A DNA stretch of 64,000 nucleotides from Naganishia liquefaciens (Eukaryota > Basidiomycota > Tremellomycetes > Filobasidiales > Filobasidiaceae): positions 313,782-377,781 of the forward strand of contig BLZA01000023.1 of the NCBI GenBank assembly GCA_013423385.1, given 5' to 3'. A program made the position numbers and the translations under genes. A model generated the notes under the pieces. The model searched no databases, was not told the DNA's origin, and worked only from the letters and a program-made list of their open reading frames with translations. The number at the start of each line of letters is the position of its first letter. The stretch's first letter is position 1. Below, piece by piece: positions 33,901-44,035 of the stretch.

Positions 33901-35587
33901 TTGGTAAAGTCTGCGAATGGCAGTGTTAGCAGAATGCTGAGAAACTGGTGACACGACATACCCCGTTTGATAGGTGGCAAGCCCGCCAGATCTCGCTGCA
34001 GCGCCACAGCCTTTCGAATATCCTTTAATCCTCCAAAACAAGCCAATACTGTCTTCCAAACGACAAGCAACAGCTGTTCCGAATCGACAGTCGGCTATGA
34101 GCGCTAAAATTACCCCTTGTGGCGCCAGTACACACCTTTTTCACGGGAAATCCCTTGTGCGGCTTGTCCCGGAGACTGGCAACCAATCCGAGCAAATACA
34201 CCGGTAACGGCTCCTCCATTGCCACTGGAACAGACGAAAAAAAAAAACACCCAACCTCAGCCAGACCCCAATCTTCCCACCGGCAAACAACATACTCAGC
34301 TCATCTCCAAACGTCTCGTCATTCCTAAACACCTCGATCACAAAGTAGATGATACCGAGGTAGACGCCAATCTCCGCATTGAGGTCCTCGATCGCCCTGT
34401 GAAGGTCCTCCGGGACCGCGAGCGGCGGCATCGACAACGTCGGCTGACCGGCCTGCTGTTCCTCTGCCTGTCTCTGAGCTTGAATGTTTTGCTCGTGTGT
34501 GCTGTTGTTCGACTTTCAGCAACCGCGATGAGAGGCGGGCACCCTAAAGGCATACTCCTCCTCACCTTATCGCTCGCGAAACGGTGTCGTGTCGGACACA
34601 GGCATCCTTGAGGGCCACGAGCGCAGACGAGAGGCCATCCGCGGCGCGGACGAGTCTCGCGTTCTCGATGATCCAGTGTAGCTGGTATTCTGGACCGGCG
34701 CATTCCGCAAAGTTACCTGTCGAGGGGAAGGAGATCAAAGAGAGGTTGAGTTCCGTGGCCGGGATATTGCTTCCGGGGCACGAGCTGACCCTGTATGAGA
34801 TACGTCAATCTTCTCGCCGCCTTCATCCGCTCTTCCAGGTCGCGATGCTCGAGCCACTCGACCTGCATCTGGACGTAATTCCTGCGCGCAGCGAGATCCT
34901 CTTCGGTCCACTTTGCATCCTGGCCGACGTCGATTTGAAATTCGTGCAGATTGTCGAGCAGATGGGACATTTCGGCGTACGGGAAGAATTCTGATAGCTC
35001 GGAGAGAATGTCGGACGAGTCTTCGTAGTGAAAGTCGAATTGCTGGGGCTAATGACGGGCTCCTGGATGAGCGACCCCGTGTGCCCGAGGAGAGAGCATG
35101 AAGCGCACACAACACACACACATATACACACCTTGACCTTGGGCATTCCTCCCGCCGCGCCCTCCCCTCCTTCCTCCCCTCCCATCCCCTGCTGCCCATT
35201 CCCCATCGTCCTCGCCGTCGGCCTCGTCTGCCCCGCCTCGGGCGCCTCTGGCCCACTACCCCCTCTCACCAACGTCGGCCGCCTCAACAACGTCGTCGTC
35301 GGCGTAGTAGTAGTCGTCGTCGTCTGCGGCTGCGGTCCGCCCGAAATCCCCGAGGCCATTCCGTCCCCGGGACCGGTCGTCCTCGATTGCACGTGCTGCG
35401 GGACACGCGAGGCATAGCTTGTGCTGGGTTGCAGAGATGCGAGGTCCGCTTGAGCGGCACCGCTATCAGAGTCGACGACGACGACGACGCCGCCAGAGGA
35501 TGAGGCGTCGGTGTCGGGTTTGGAGGGAGCCGGGGCTGGTTGAGGCCGTTGCATCATTTTGGAGATGCTGCTCGTGAGGGAGTTCAT
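30983..35587 (-). CDS. FAR11: Far11/STRIP (N1221 and DUF3402) STRIPAK subunit
   Basis: Multi-exon gene (ten or more exons) from MNSLTSSISKMMQRPQPAPA at 35587 to the stop at 30983 (EVEAFFQV). A disordered Pro/Thr/Gly-rich front of about 145 residues precedes the N1221 domain (FDFHYEDSSDILSELSEFFP, LEHRDLEERMKAARRLTYLI, IEDLNAEIGVYLGIIYFVIE, FHKEITVKYPTFEVP). The C-terminal half is DUF3402, ending in ITAIYLNCKPELRDEWLAAI and NALRTLIKFYHSKHY. These are the two Pfam blocks of human STRIP1/2 and yeast Far11, which join striatin, Mob3 and PP2A in the STRIPAK complex that controls mating, septation and cell fusion in fungi. The last 200 residues are Ser/Asp/Glu-rich and likely phosphorylated. A CA-rich microsatellite (35106-35131) sits in the first intron. 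Confidence 0.85.
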
Positions 35588-35998
35588 GGTGGTCGTTGTA
35601 CGACTTGCCGCGATGACCCCCGGTGGACGGACTCCTATAGAGTGCACTTGGGACTGTGCCAAGGGACGACGGGTGAGATGTGGGTGTGTCCCTTGGAGTG
35701 AGACTTGTCCGGGTGGGTGATATGATGACCCCGATTCACACGCTACTACTATACACACTCATCTGCGACATTCCTCTCGCTCGATTGATTGCCCGCCCGC
35801 TTGGGGGGGGGGGGGGGAGGTGGTGCGCCCAGCAGAATTCACAAGGGGAACGCCGCGAGTCGACCCCGGGCGAGAGATGACGAAACGACACACGGAAGAA
35901 CACGATCCTCCTCCTCCTCCTCCTCGTCGATGCCATCCGCCACTCGATCTCCCGCACGGTCAATCCCCCCCACACACACCACGCACACACCACGCACA
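35588..35998. other. Divergent Far11/Rpn9 promoter with 15-base G run
   Basis: 411 bp between divergent start codons. It contains an uninterrupted run of 15 G on the plus strand (35803-35817), a (TCC)n-like tract near 35905 and a C/CA-rich tract just before the Rpn9 ATG (35965-35998). No PACE box (GGTGGCAAA) was seen by eye. Confidence 0.7.
35803..35817 (+). repeat. Homopolymeric G15 tract
   Basis: Fifteen consecutive G on the plus strand, in the middle of a divergent promoter, able to form G-quadruplex or triplex DNA. Length may be uncertain because homopolymers are sequencing-error prone. Confidence 0.9.
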
Positions 35999-37709
35999 AT
36001 GCAAGTCGACCCGCAGCCTGTCGATCCCGCGCAGTATGTCGAGCAGCGTCGCTCACAGGCCACGGGCGAGCTCGCGTCGTTTTGGGAAAAGCTCGGCAAG
36101 GCGTACGAGAAGAAGTGGGTCCCCCCATCCCACATATGCGGATTCTTTCGCGGCTTGGAGCGTGGAGCTGATGCGATGCGTCGTCCCCGTCCAGGTTGTG
36201 GCACAACATTACAATATTATTAGAGGATTTCGCGTCAAAGCCGGCAAACGCAGAGTACCTGATTGGGCTTTATGACAAGTAGGTGGCCATCAAGGAGCTA
36301 CCGAAACGCAAGGGACGAGGCCGGAGACTGATCGTAACCCTTGCGCCCCAGCTTTGTCCACCCAATCCAAGACAAACTCAATCCGCTCAAACTCGTTAAA
36401 TTTACAACACAAGTCGGCCGGCAATACGATGGTACGTTTCCCCCATCCCGTACATCAAAAACCTCCGCTTTGCTAACCCTCCCGCCCAACATCAGACCCC
36501 TCTTCCATTCTCAGCTTTTACCAAACCGTCCACTCCCGTCTCGCCGATCCCAATCCGTCACAAGACCCCGAACCCAGCACGGGCATGCCCCGGCCCCGTC
36601 CGGCACCGCCGGCAGCGGAAGCGTATGCGCTCTCCCTCTCGGCGATTGCGTATGCGCAGCTGCTGAATCATGCGTTGGATGAGAGCAAGAAGAGTCTCGA
36701 GCAGTGTGAAGAGGTGTTGGCGCAGGTGGATGATGTGGAGCCGGCGGTGAATGCCGGGTTGTACGGCGTCAGTGCGGATTACTACAAGGTCGGTCTGCTT
36801 GCGCGCGCCCGGGGGGGACTTGCAGCACACGCGGTGGTGGATGTCTCTAAACTTTTGGGTTTTCGCGCAGGTCAAGGCGGACTACGTGGCGTACTATAAA
36901 GCTTCGTTGCTATACCTCGCGTGCATCAACCTGGACGAACAAACAAAAGAGGATCTCGTCAGTCGTGCGCACGATCTCAGCATCGCTGCCTTGCTCGGTG
37001 AAACGATCTACAACTTTGGAGAACTCGCAAGTGTCCTGCCTGCCGAGTCCCTTTTCACGATCGATGGCTGAACAGCTCACCTCGCTGCTTACCTCTAGCT
37101 GCAACACCCACTGCTAAATGTCCTCGAAGACTCGCCGCACAAATGGCTCAAGGACATGTTATTCGTCTTCAACGCCGGTGACATTGGACAATACGAAGTC
37201 TTGAGCCAACGTCTGCCCGAAGAGGTACGTCATCCCCCACCAAATTCCCTCCTGCCCCTCCAGCTCATTTCTCGTCCTTTGATAGCCCATCCTCGACAAC
37301 GACCAAGATTTCTTGCGACAAAAGATTTGCCTGATGGCGCTCATCGAAGCCGTTTTCAAGCGACCGAGAAGCCAGCGAAACATGTCGTTCCAGACGATTG
37401 CGAGTGAAACAAAGTTGCCGATGCACGAGGTCGAGCATTTGGTCATGAAGGCGCTCAGGTGAGTCTATCGGGAAACGCGCTCACTCGGCCACACGCTCAT
37501 ACATTCTGTATTACCATAGCTTGAACCTCATCAAGGGCTCTATCGATCAGGTCAACAGCATCGCAGATATTCATTGGGTACAGCCGCGAGTACTGGACAA
37601 TGCGCAGACGCAGGCGTTGCTGGACAGGCTGGATCAGTGGGCCTCGCATGTGGGCGTGGTCGGGGAGGAAGTGGCGTCGTACAAGCAGCCATTCGCCGTG
37701 TCGGTGTGA
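35999..37709 (+). CDS. RPN9: 26S proteasome regulatory subunit Rpn9/PSMD13
   Basis: Eight exons (35999-36114, 36195-36278, 36352-36431, 36496-36788, 36871-37026, 37099-37224, 37286-37458, 37520-37709) sum to 406 codons (405 aa; yeast Rpn9 has 393). N-terminal alpha-helical repeats (ASFWEKLGKAYEKKLWHNIT, ALSLSAIAYAQLLNHALDES) lead to the PCI domain (HPLLNVLEDSPHKWLKDMLF, FNAGDIGQYEVL, KLPMHEVEHLVMKALSLNLI) and the closing helix KGSIDQVNSIADIHWVQPRV. Rpn9 is a lid subunit that supports lid assembly and Rpn11 placement. Intron 5 (37027-37098) begins with GCAAGT, a GC-AG intron; no GT donor nearby keeps frame. Divergent from FAR11. Confidence 0.94.
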
Positions 37710-38037
37710 AAAAGGTTCTTCCGGTGATAAGGTCGAGGCATGGCGAGTGTTGTAGAGTGGGCATGAGCATTCATCAGACTTGGCCATGTTTGGTACTCGA
37801 CGATACCCAAATCAACAATCAGGCACATTAACTAAAGCTATGAGTGTTCGGCTTGTTCGCTGGCCGGGGAACGCGATCCGGCCGTGATGACTATATACAA
37901 TTTTTGGATCTCCTCTATGGTATCTGACGCCCTCGTGCCTTTTGCGTCTAGCTCATTGTCCTTGTTTTATTCCCGCATTCCCGCATGCCCTCCCAACTCC
38001 CGCTCACACCCTTCCATTCTACTTTTCATTCTCATGT
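37710..38037. other. Convergent 3' flank of Rpn9 and the SNF2 helicase
   Basis: 328 bp between convergent stop codons, presumed 3' UTRs. Nothing else seen. Confidence 0.5.
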
Positions 38038-41000
38038 TCATGCCGAAAACGCCAGCCGGACCTGCTTCTTCGGCTTGACCACGGTGGTTTCCGTCACCGA
38101 GTCTTCCAGGTCATCGCGCTCGCGCGGTCCTTCTTGCGTATTATCTGATGGTGGCGGGGTTGGCAGCGCAGCGAATCTCGCGCGCTTTGCCGGTTTCTCT
38201 TCCACTTGGTCGATGTCGTCGTTGGGCTCCCTTTTGACAGGACCCTCCAGACGGGCGTTCTCATCATCCGAATTGGTGTTGTCTGCAAACTCGTCCACTT
38301 CCTCTTCTATTTTGATAGCGTGACTCTCTTGTTTCGGAGCCTTGTCTGGCTCCGGTAGTAGTTTGACGACAAATGGCTTTCTGGGTTCAGCGATATCATG
38401 CAGGAACTTGGGATACTGCCAGTGCAAACAAAGATGGTCGAATCAGTTCCTCAAGCGGTGACTCAGATCCTGTAATCCTGCCTGCGCGACCTACAGCAAT
38501 GGATCGCTGTATCACATCGTCATCCTCCGCGCTCGTCGCTTTTGACCAATGCCGTCGCTCCAGAACCTCTTGCTCCAGCGATCCGCGAATGAACAGAATG
38601 TCGCAGGTCGTGGGCCGAGTCTGACCGATCCTATGGATACGCTGTAGGTTCCGGCTCAGCTGGAGTTTGTCGTCGCGGATATGGGTACTTACGGCGATTG
38701 CTTGGCGTTGCAAGTCTTCTTTCCACACTGGCTCAACGAAAATCACGCGATTGGCCACAATCAAGTTTCTGACAGCGGGAGAGTTTCAGTATTTTCACTG
38801 GACGTAGACAACACACTAGACGCACAACCCTCTACCCGCGAGCTCGACCTCCATCAGGCACACGCGTCTCCGTTTCTGCTGGAATATCTCAATCGCGGCT
38901 TCTCTAGCTTTGACATTGGACCCTGATCCGACGTAACAACTGTTCTGAGGAGGTCAGCCTAAGGCGCATGAAAGAACAGATGAAGAGACACACCTGGATA
39001 CTCCTACGAGATCGAAACACTATATCAAGCAAACACTTCTAATCAGTCGGCCGTAGCGTGGCCGGTGAGTGGGCACGCACTTCGGTTAACTGCCCCAACA
39101 TCACACTGTCTTTTGCAAACACTAAAAAGCGATCTTCATCGCACTTCAACACTTCCCCTACCACCCAATCTAGCTTTGAAGAGACGGTCGTGAAGCCCAA
39201 CTCCAACGCGTGAACTTCCGGAGGCACAGGCAAAGCGGGTCGCCGGTCTCGGTTTGCAACCCCGCCGGCCTCGGCAGTAGGCCGCTTGCGTTTGCGGGAT
39301 GCGGGCGCGGATCTTGGATCGCCATCTATCAAATCGATGACTTCCCCTTCCTGCAAGCGGTCATGTCTCGCCGCTTTCTCGGAACGACGCAGAGTGTCGG
39401 CAGCGGAACGAAGCTTGCTTTCTGCCGCAACTGACTGTTCCGGCGTCTTCTTACTGTTCTTAGTCTTCTTCGTTGTAACTTTTGCTGGCTCGAGATGATG
39501 TTGCTGTCTCTTCGCGGCTTGCGCGGACTTGATAAGCTGTCCAGTGATAGAGTTCGCGTCGGTGATGGAAGCGGCCGAGATTCGAAGGTGGAGAGGAATC
39601 TCAGCGGTCGTCAAGCATTCGTCGCCGTTGCGCAGCGGGTCTAAGTGAGGGGCCGAGATTCGAATGTGGAGAGGAATCTCAGCGGTCGCCACGCATTCGT
39701 TGCCGCTGAGCAGCGGGTTAATGGATGTCTCGCGAAGAATTTCAGCTGGAAGGCGCCCGAGGCGTATCGGAATCGAGATCTTTGGCAAGATCTTATGCCA
39801 GTACTGATCGTTGATAGCTATCTTGAGATAGTGTTCCGCCTCTTTGATCATTGCTTGATCTGCTTCCGAAAGGGTCGCCAGCTTTTCAGAAGAGACTTCT
39901 GATTCAAGCGCCTCCAGGGTGAAGGCTGGATCCAGGTCACTGCTGCTACTCGGTAACCAGCTGCATGCGAGCTGCAGGTTTCGAGATGCGAGAAGTAGAG
40001 ACGACCTGTTGCTTGGCGTTAGCAGGTAGTCGGGACCGGTCCTTTGGGAAGATATCGCATTGACCACGAATATCGCTATGGGCAAGCGCAGTGATTCTTA
40101 GCGAGGAGTAAATCCAGATAATCGATGAAATACCTTGAAGGACATTGTATGTCATGTTGGCGTAAAAGTCGAGGTTTAGCGCCTGCTGTCTCTCATTCAG
40201 AGGTGGTAGCTCCACATCACTGCGGATATCTCTCTCCCTGCCAGATGAAACTTCAGTCTCAGTTGTCAGCGCGGATCCTCCCGACGCATACCCACCTTGT
40301 CCTGACCATTGTCATTCGAATCAAATTTTCCACCCTGGCAACTGCCCCATAGATCGGCCCGCCATGGCGACTCAGCGGGTTGACGACCAAATTGGTTGAA
40401 CTGTTTTCTGATGGCTGACTGTCGGCGTCGAAAGGCTTCATGTGCAGCAGATTTGTCATGATACCAAGGAGACGCTTGAGGTCTTCCATTCCCTGCGACG
40501 TCCACTCACGAGCAGTCGACGCTTCGGCTTGCGTGTCGCTATTTGACGAGAGGGCATGTTTTGTCGGTGTTCCGGAGACTGCCCAGTGCGCTTCCGAGCA
40601 TGTCTGACGGCACAACGTCATCAGGCCGGTTCGTTTCTGAGCCGCCACATGAGCCTCATCTGCGGCAAATGCAACGGATTGGCATCGCGCTTTCCTTCTG
40701 CGTGCAGTCACGGTTTGAATTGGGCTCACCTATGACCACTCTTTTCCACCTGATATCGGTGAATATGTTGAATCGCTCTTTCTGGGTCATTAGCGTTCTG
40801 TGAGCGGCACTGAAATCTGAGATATGATCAAAGCACGATATGCGTAAGTCAGACGAGCACGATGGGTTCCAGCACCTACGGTCATTGGTGATGAGCATCA
40901 GCTGCATTGGAAAAGGTCTAGAGTCAGGAATGAATGCGCGAAAGCGAAGAGCAAATCGCTTACATCGGTCCGTATGACTTCCTCCAGCGTCGGCAACCCA

Positions 41001-42814
41001 TTCTCAACCACCATATACTTTAGCGCGTCCTTCCTGAAATGCTTCTTGATTTCTGCTTCCCACTGTTTCAACAACAATCTCGGCACAACCACCAAGCTGG
41101 CTGTCGAGAGGTAAACCTTGCGACTGTCCTTTTTGCGATCGTCGTGGCGCACCACACTGCGCGCGCAGTCTCTCTCGGCGTTTCCCGTATCTTCGACGTA
41201 GAAAGGCGCGTCACTTGCAAATTTGTCGAGGAAATTGGGCGGGAGAAGGGGATACGCGTCCATAAGATTGTCGTGCGATATCCGAGCTGAGCGTGTCTCG
41301 AGATATCGATTCATCGCCAGATGCGCTAGCGGCGGGACTCCAAGGAGATCCTTGCCGCCGCTCTGTTGTTCATGTTGGATCAAGTTTGGCCAATTTTGGC
41401 GACCCCTCTCTGTGCAAATTCGAGAATGGGGCTTGGAGTCATCTGGTGTCGTGCGTTGTTGACGAGTGGCGAGGATCAGAGACAAAATCATGATCCTGAA
41501 GGCGGTTGCACTGATTAGCAGAGCGGATACTGATGCGCATACGCGACACTTACGTCTTGCCAGTACCCATCTCTTCACATCTGGTAAAACGAATTTAGTC
41601 TACCCCTTTTCCGATGTCGAAAGTGGCGATTCTCACAGAATGCCCCCTCGTGGCAGCTCATAATACCCAACGTCTTCCTCGAGCCGAACCTCGCCGTTTT
41701 GCAAATTGATAAAATACGTTCTATCCCTGCCGACTTCCTGCATCTCCACAAACTTGATGTCTCGGTAGAGTGTTGGATTCGATTCTTGTAATAGCATTTG
41801 CGCGACGGAACGCTTGAAAGGGGGATCGAGCTGAGCGGGGGTATGCGAAACATATATTCCGGCAGCTTACCCGTTGATAGCCATAGAGTTCCGTCATTAG
41901 TCCCATCGCTTCCAGATCCCCGTCCAACTCCCATGCCTCGCTCGCTGCTGTGCCATGCGTTCCCAGACTGACTTCCCCGAGGAGTCTCTCTACGGTTCTC
42001 CGGACGATGGAACGCACGGTGTTCGAAAAAACTGAGGATGAAGGCAAAGGCGACGGGATCGTTTGGTACAGTTCGGAAATTTGGCGGAAATCCTAAGACA
42101 GGAGTCGGCGTCAGAAGCAAACAGAAGAATAATGGGTTAGAGCGCAAATACCGGCACGTAACGTACTTTGTTTTCGAAGATGAGCGTAGGCTCCACTTCA
42201 GAGCCGCCGAATGTTTCCCAGTCCCACCGACGCACGAGCTGCATCAAGACTCTCTCCAAATGCCTCCATACCACAGGCTTCAATCCCTGAAACCGTCCGC
42301 CCCACGGCGTGAGATACACCCGGACCACCAATGAGTCACTGTGCGACTTGCAATAAGCGTAAATAGGCGGCAATTGGTGGGGTTTTGAGCCGATCCGGGT
42401 TTTGCAGAGGTAGACGAGAGATTCCCATAAGGACAAGGATTCCGCAGCGATGAGGTCGGGGAAGGCGTCGAGAGAGGGATTGACGACATCAGTCCATGCA
42501 AAGAGCCGCAGAGAAGCCGTTGAAGCTGATGGCGTAGATATGGCGGGCTCTGACACGGCGGAGGGAGGAGGAGAGATGAGCCTGATTTGAACGGATCCAG
42601 CCCGGACGGCCTCGTCCGGAACATCGATGTTGCTCTTGTCGACGCCAAGGCCGGTTCTTCCGGGACCGCAATCGCCCTCGCACGCTGGGTGGGATATTAC
42701 TGATGGAGTCTGGTCCATTTCCCTGTCGCTTCCAGGCCTCCCAGATCCGCCCCATGTGGAACGTCTCCGTCTGCCGGGCCCCATCGCTCTCCTCATCACC
42801 ATGCTTCCCGACAT
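38038..42814 (-). CDS. SNF2-family ATPase (SHPRH/Irc20-like in motif content, no RING seen)
   Basis: More than ten exons from the ATG at 42814. Helicase motif I is GILCEEMGTGKT (split by introns near 41590 and 41550), motif Ia ASLVVVPRLLLKQWEAEIKK, motif II DEAHV (near 40660), motif III AVSGTP. The C-terminal lobe has VGSGSNVKAREAAIEIFQQK, NLIVANRVIFVEPVWKEDLQ, and motif VI AIKRIHRIGQTRPT. The long separation between lobes (39039-40250) is where SHPRH, Rad5 and Irc20 carry a RING finger, yet I see no C3HC4 cluster there; instead the stretch is polar, Lys-rich and carries a 26-codon duplication. The N-terminal 250 residues and the acidic C-terminal tail are not recognised. The role is probably chromatin or DNA-repair translocation on dsDNA. 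Divergent from COQ10 with 145 bp between starts. Confidence 0.85.
39574..39718 (-). repeat. Intragenic direct duplication, period 78 bp
   Basis: Two 67-bp copies (39574-39640 and 39652-39718) differ at about six positions and lie in the same orientation inside the helicase gene. The period is 78 bp, so the frame is kept. Each copy encodes a version of NECVATAEIPLHIRISA or DECLTTAEIPLHLRISA. Confidence 0.93.
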
Positions 42815-42959
42815 TCAGTGTTTCAGATTCCTGGAGAACGGAAGCAAATAGGCCGAGGTGATCGATCGTCTGCGCGGGATAGCATTCATCGTCATGTTGC
42901 CATCTCCAAATCCTCAACCCCCTCGCGCCCCTCAAGCAGTCTGACCCGTACCTCTCGCC

Positions 42960-43932
42960 ATGAAATCTGCAACGCCGGCCATCCGATTCTCTCTACTTCA
43001 GCCGCGGCAACTCGCACATCGCTTCCCGGTCGTTTGCCAAATCGCTCATTCATCGCCTTCTGCGCCGCAACCACCACGATCCTCGGCGCGCAGAACTTTT
43101 TTTTCGCTCGCAGACGTTGCCAGACTTCTTCCGAATCAGGAGCCCACAAAATCAGCAAATGGAGAGTACGAGGATCCGAATTCGCAAAGGGTGCACGTGA
43201 GGAAGATCTTGCCGTATGTCTCATGCTCGGTCGCGGTCTTGTATCCTCGCTCACACGCCTTGTCTGCCTTGTAATAGCTATACGCAAGAGCAGCTTTACA
43301 AAATCGTCGCTGACGTTCCATCATATTCCAACTTTATCCCCTTTTGCACCACCTCGTCTGTCGTTTCACCTTCGGCCTCTTCCGATGTCGCCTCGAATCG
43401 CCTAGGCGACATGTCGAATCCTTTCGACGTCAAGGCGGAGCTGCAGGTCGGATTCGGTAACTTTGCAGAGAGGTATACTTCAAGGGTGCAGGGTATACCG
43501 TATGAGTCGGTCAAGGTAAGCAGGGTCTGTGACATTCCTCCGAGCACAACTGATTGCGATCAAGGCTACGGTAAACGATTCGCCGTTATTCCATAACCTC
43601 GAAACGACCTGTAAGTCTCTTGGCGTCGGTTCCTGCTTCGACTGACACATTTTCTTGTGCCGTTAGGGTCCTTCCAACCTGCATCGTCTACCTCTCCGCA
43701 CCCTACAACTACACCGCTCACAACCCCTTCCGAATCACCCAGTACCACCGCATCGACAACTCCAAGCTCAGAGGCTGAAGGCCCGACAATGCTCACGATC
43801 GATCTATCGTTCTCGTTCGCAAGCCCGCTACACCGCATGGCGTCACAAGCCTTTTTGCCCAAAGTACAGGACCTGATGATTGAGGCTTTCGAGAAGAGGT
43901 GTATGCAAGTGTACGGCAAGGGCAAGGTATAG
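42960..43932 (+). CDS. COQ10: Coenzyme Q-binding protein Coq10
   Basis: Exons 42960-43213, 43278-43515, 43565-43610 and 43667-43932 sum to 268 codons (267 aa). The first 50 residues are rich in Arg, Ser and Ala with few acids, a mitochondrial presequence. The START-like fold follows: YTQEQLYKIVADVPSYSNFI, PFCTTSSVV, MSNPFDVKAELQVGFGNFAE, RYTSRVQGIPYESV, and the closing helix HRMASQAFLPKVQDLMIEAF. Coq10 binds ubiquinone and helps deliver it to respiratory complexes at the inner membrane. A Ser/Thr/Pro insert of about 35 residues lies between the last strands and explains the extra length over yeast Coq10 (207 aa). Confidence 0.93.
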
Positions 43933-44035
43933 GAAGAGACCCGATTGTATTTGCGAACAGAGGCGTATTGTAAGATCATTAATTGTCTACCCAGAATACC
44001 GAACCCAGAAAGCCGACCATACAGTGAAAACGCAA

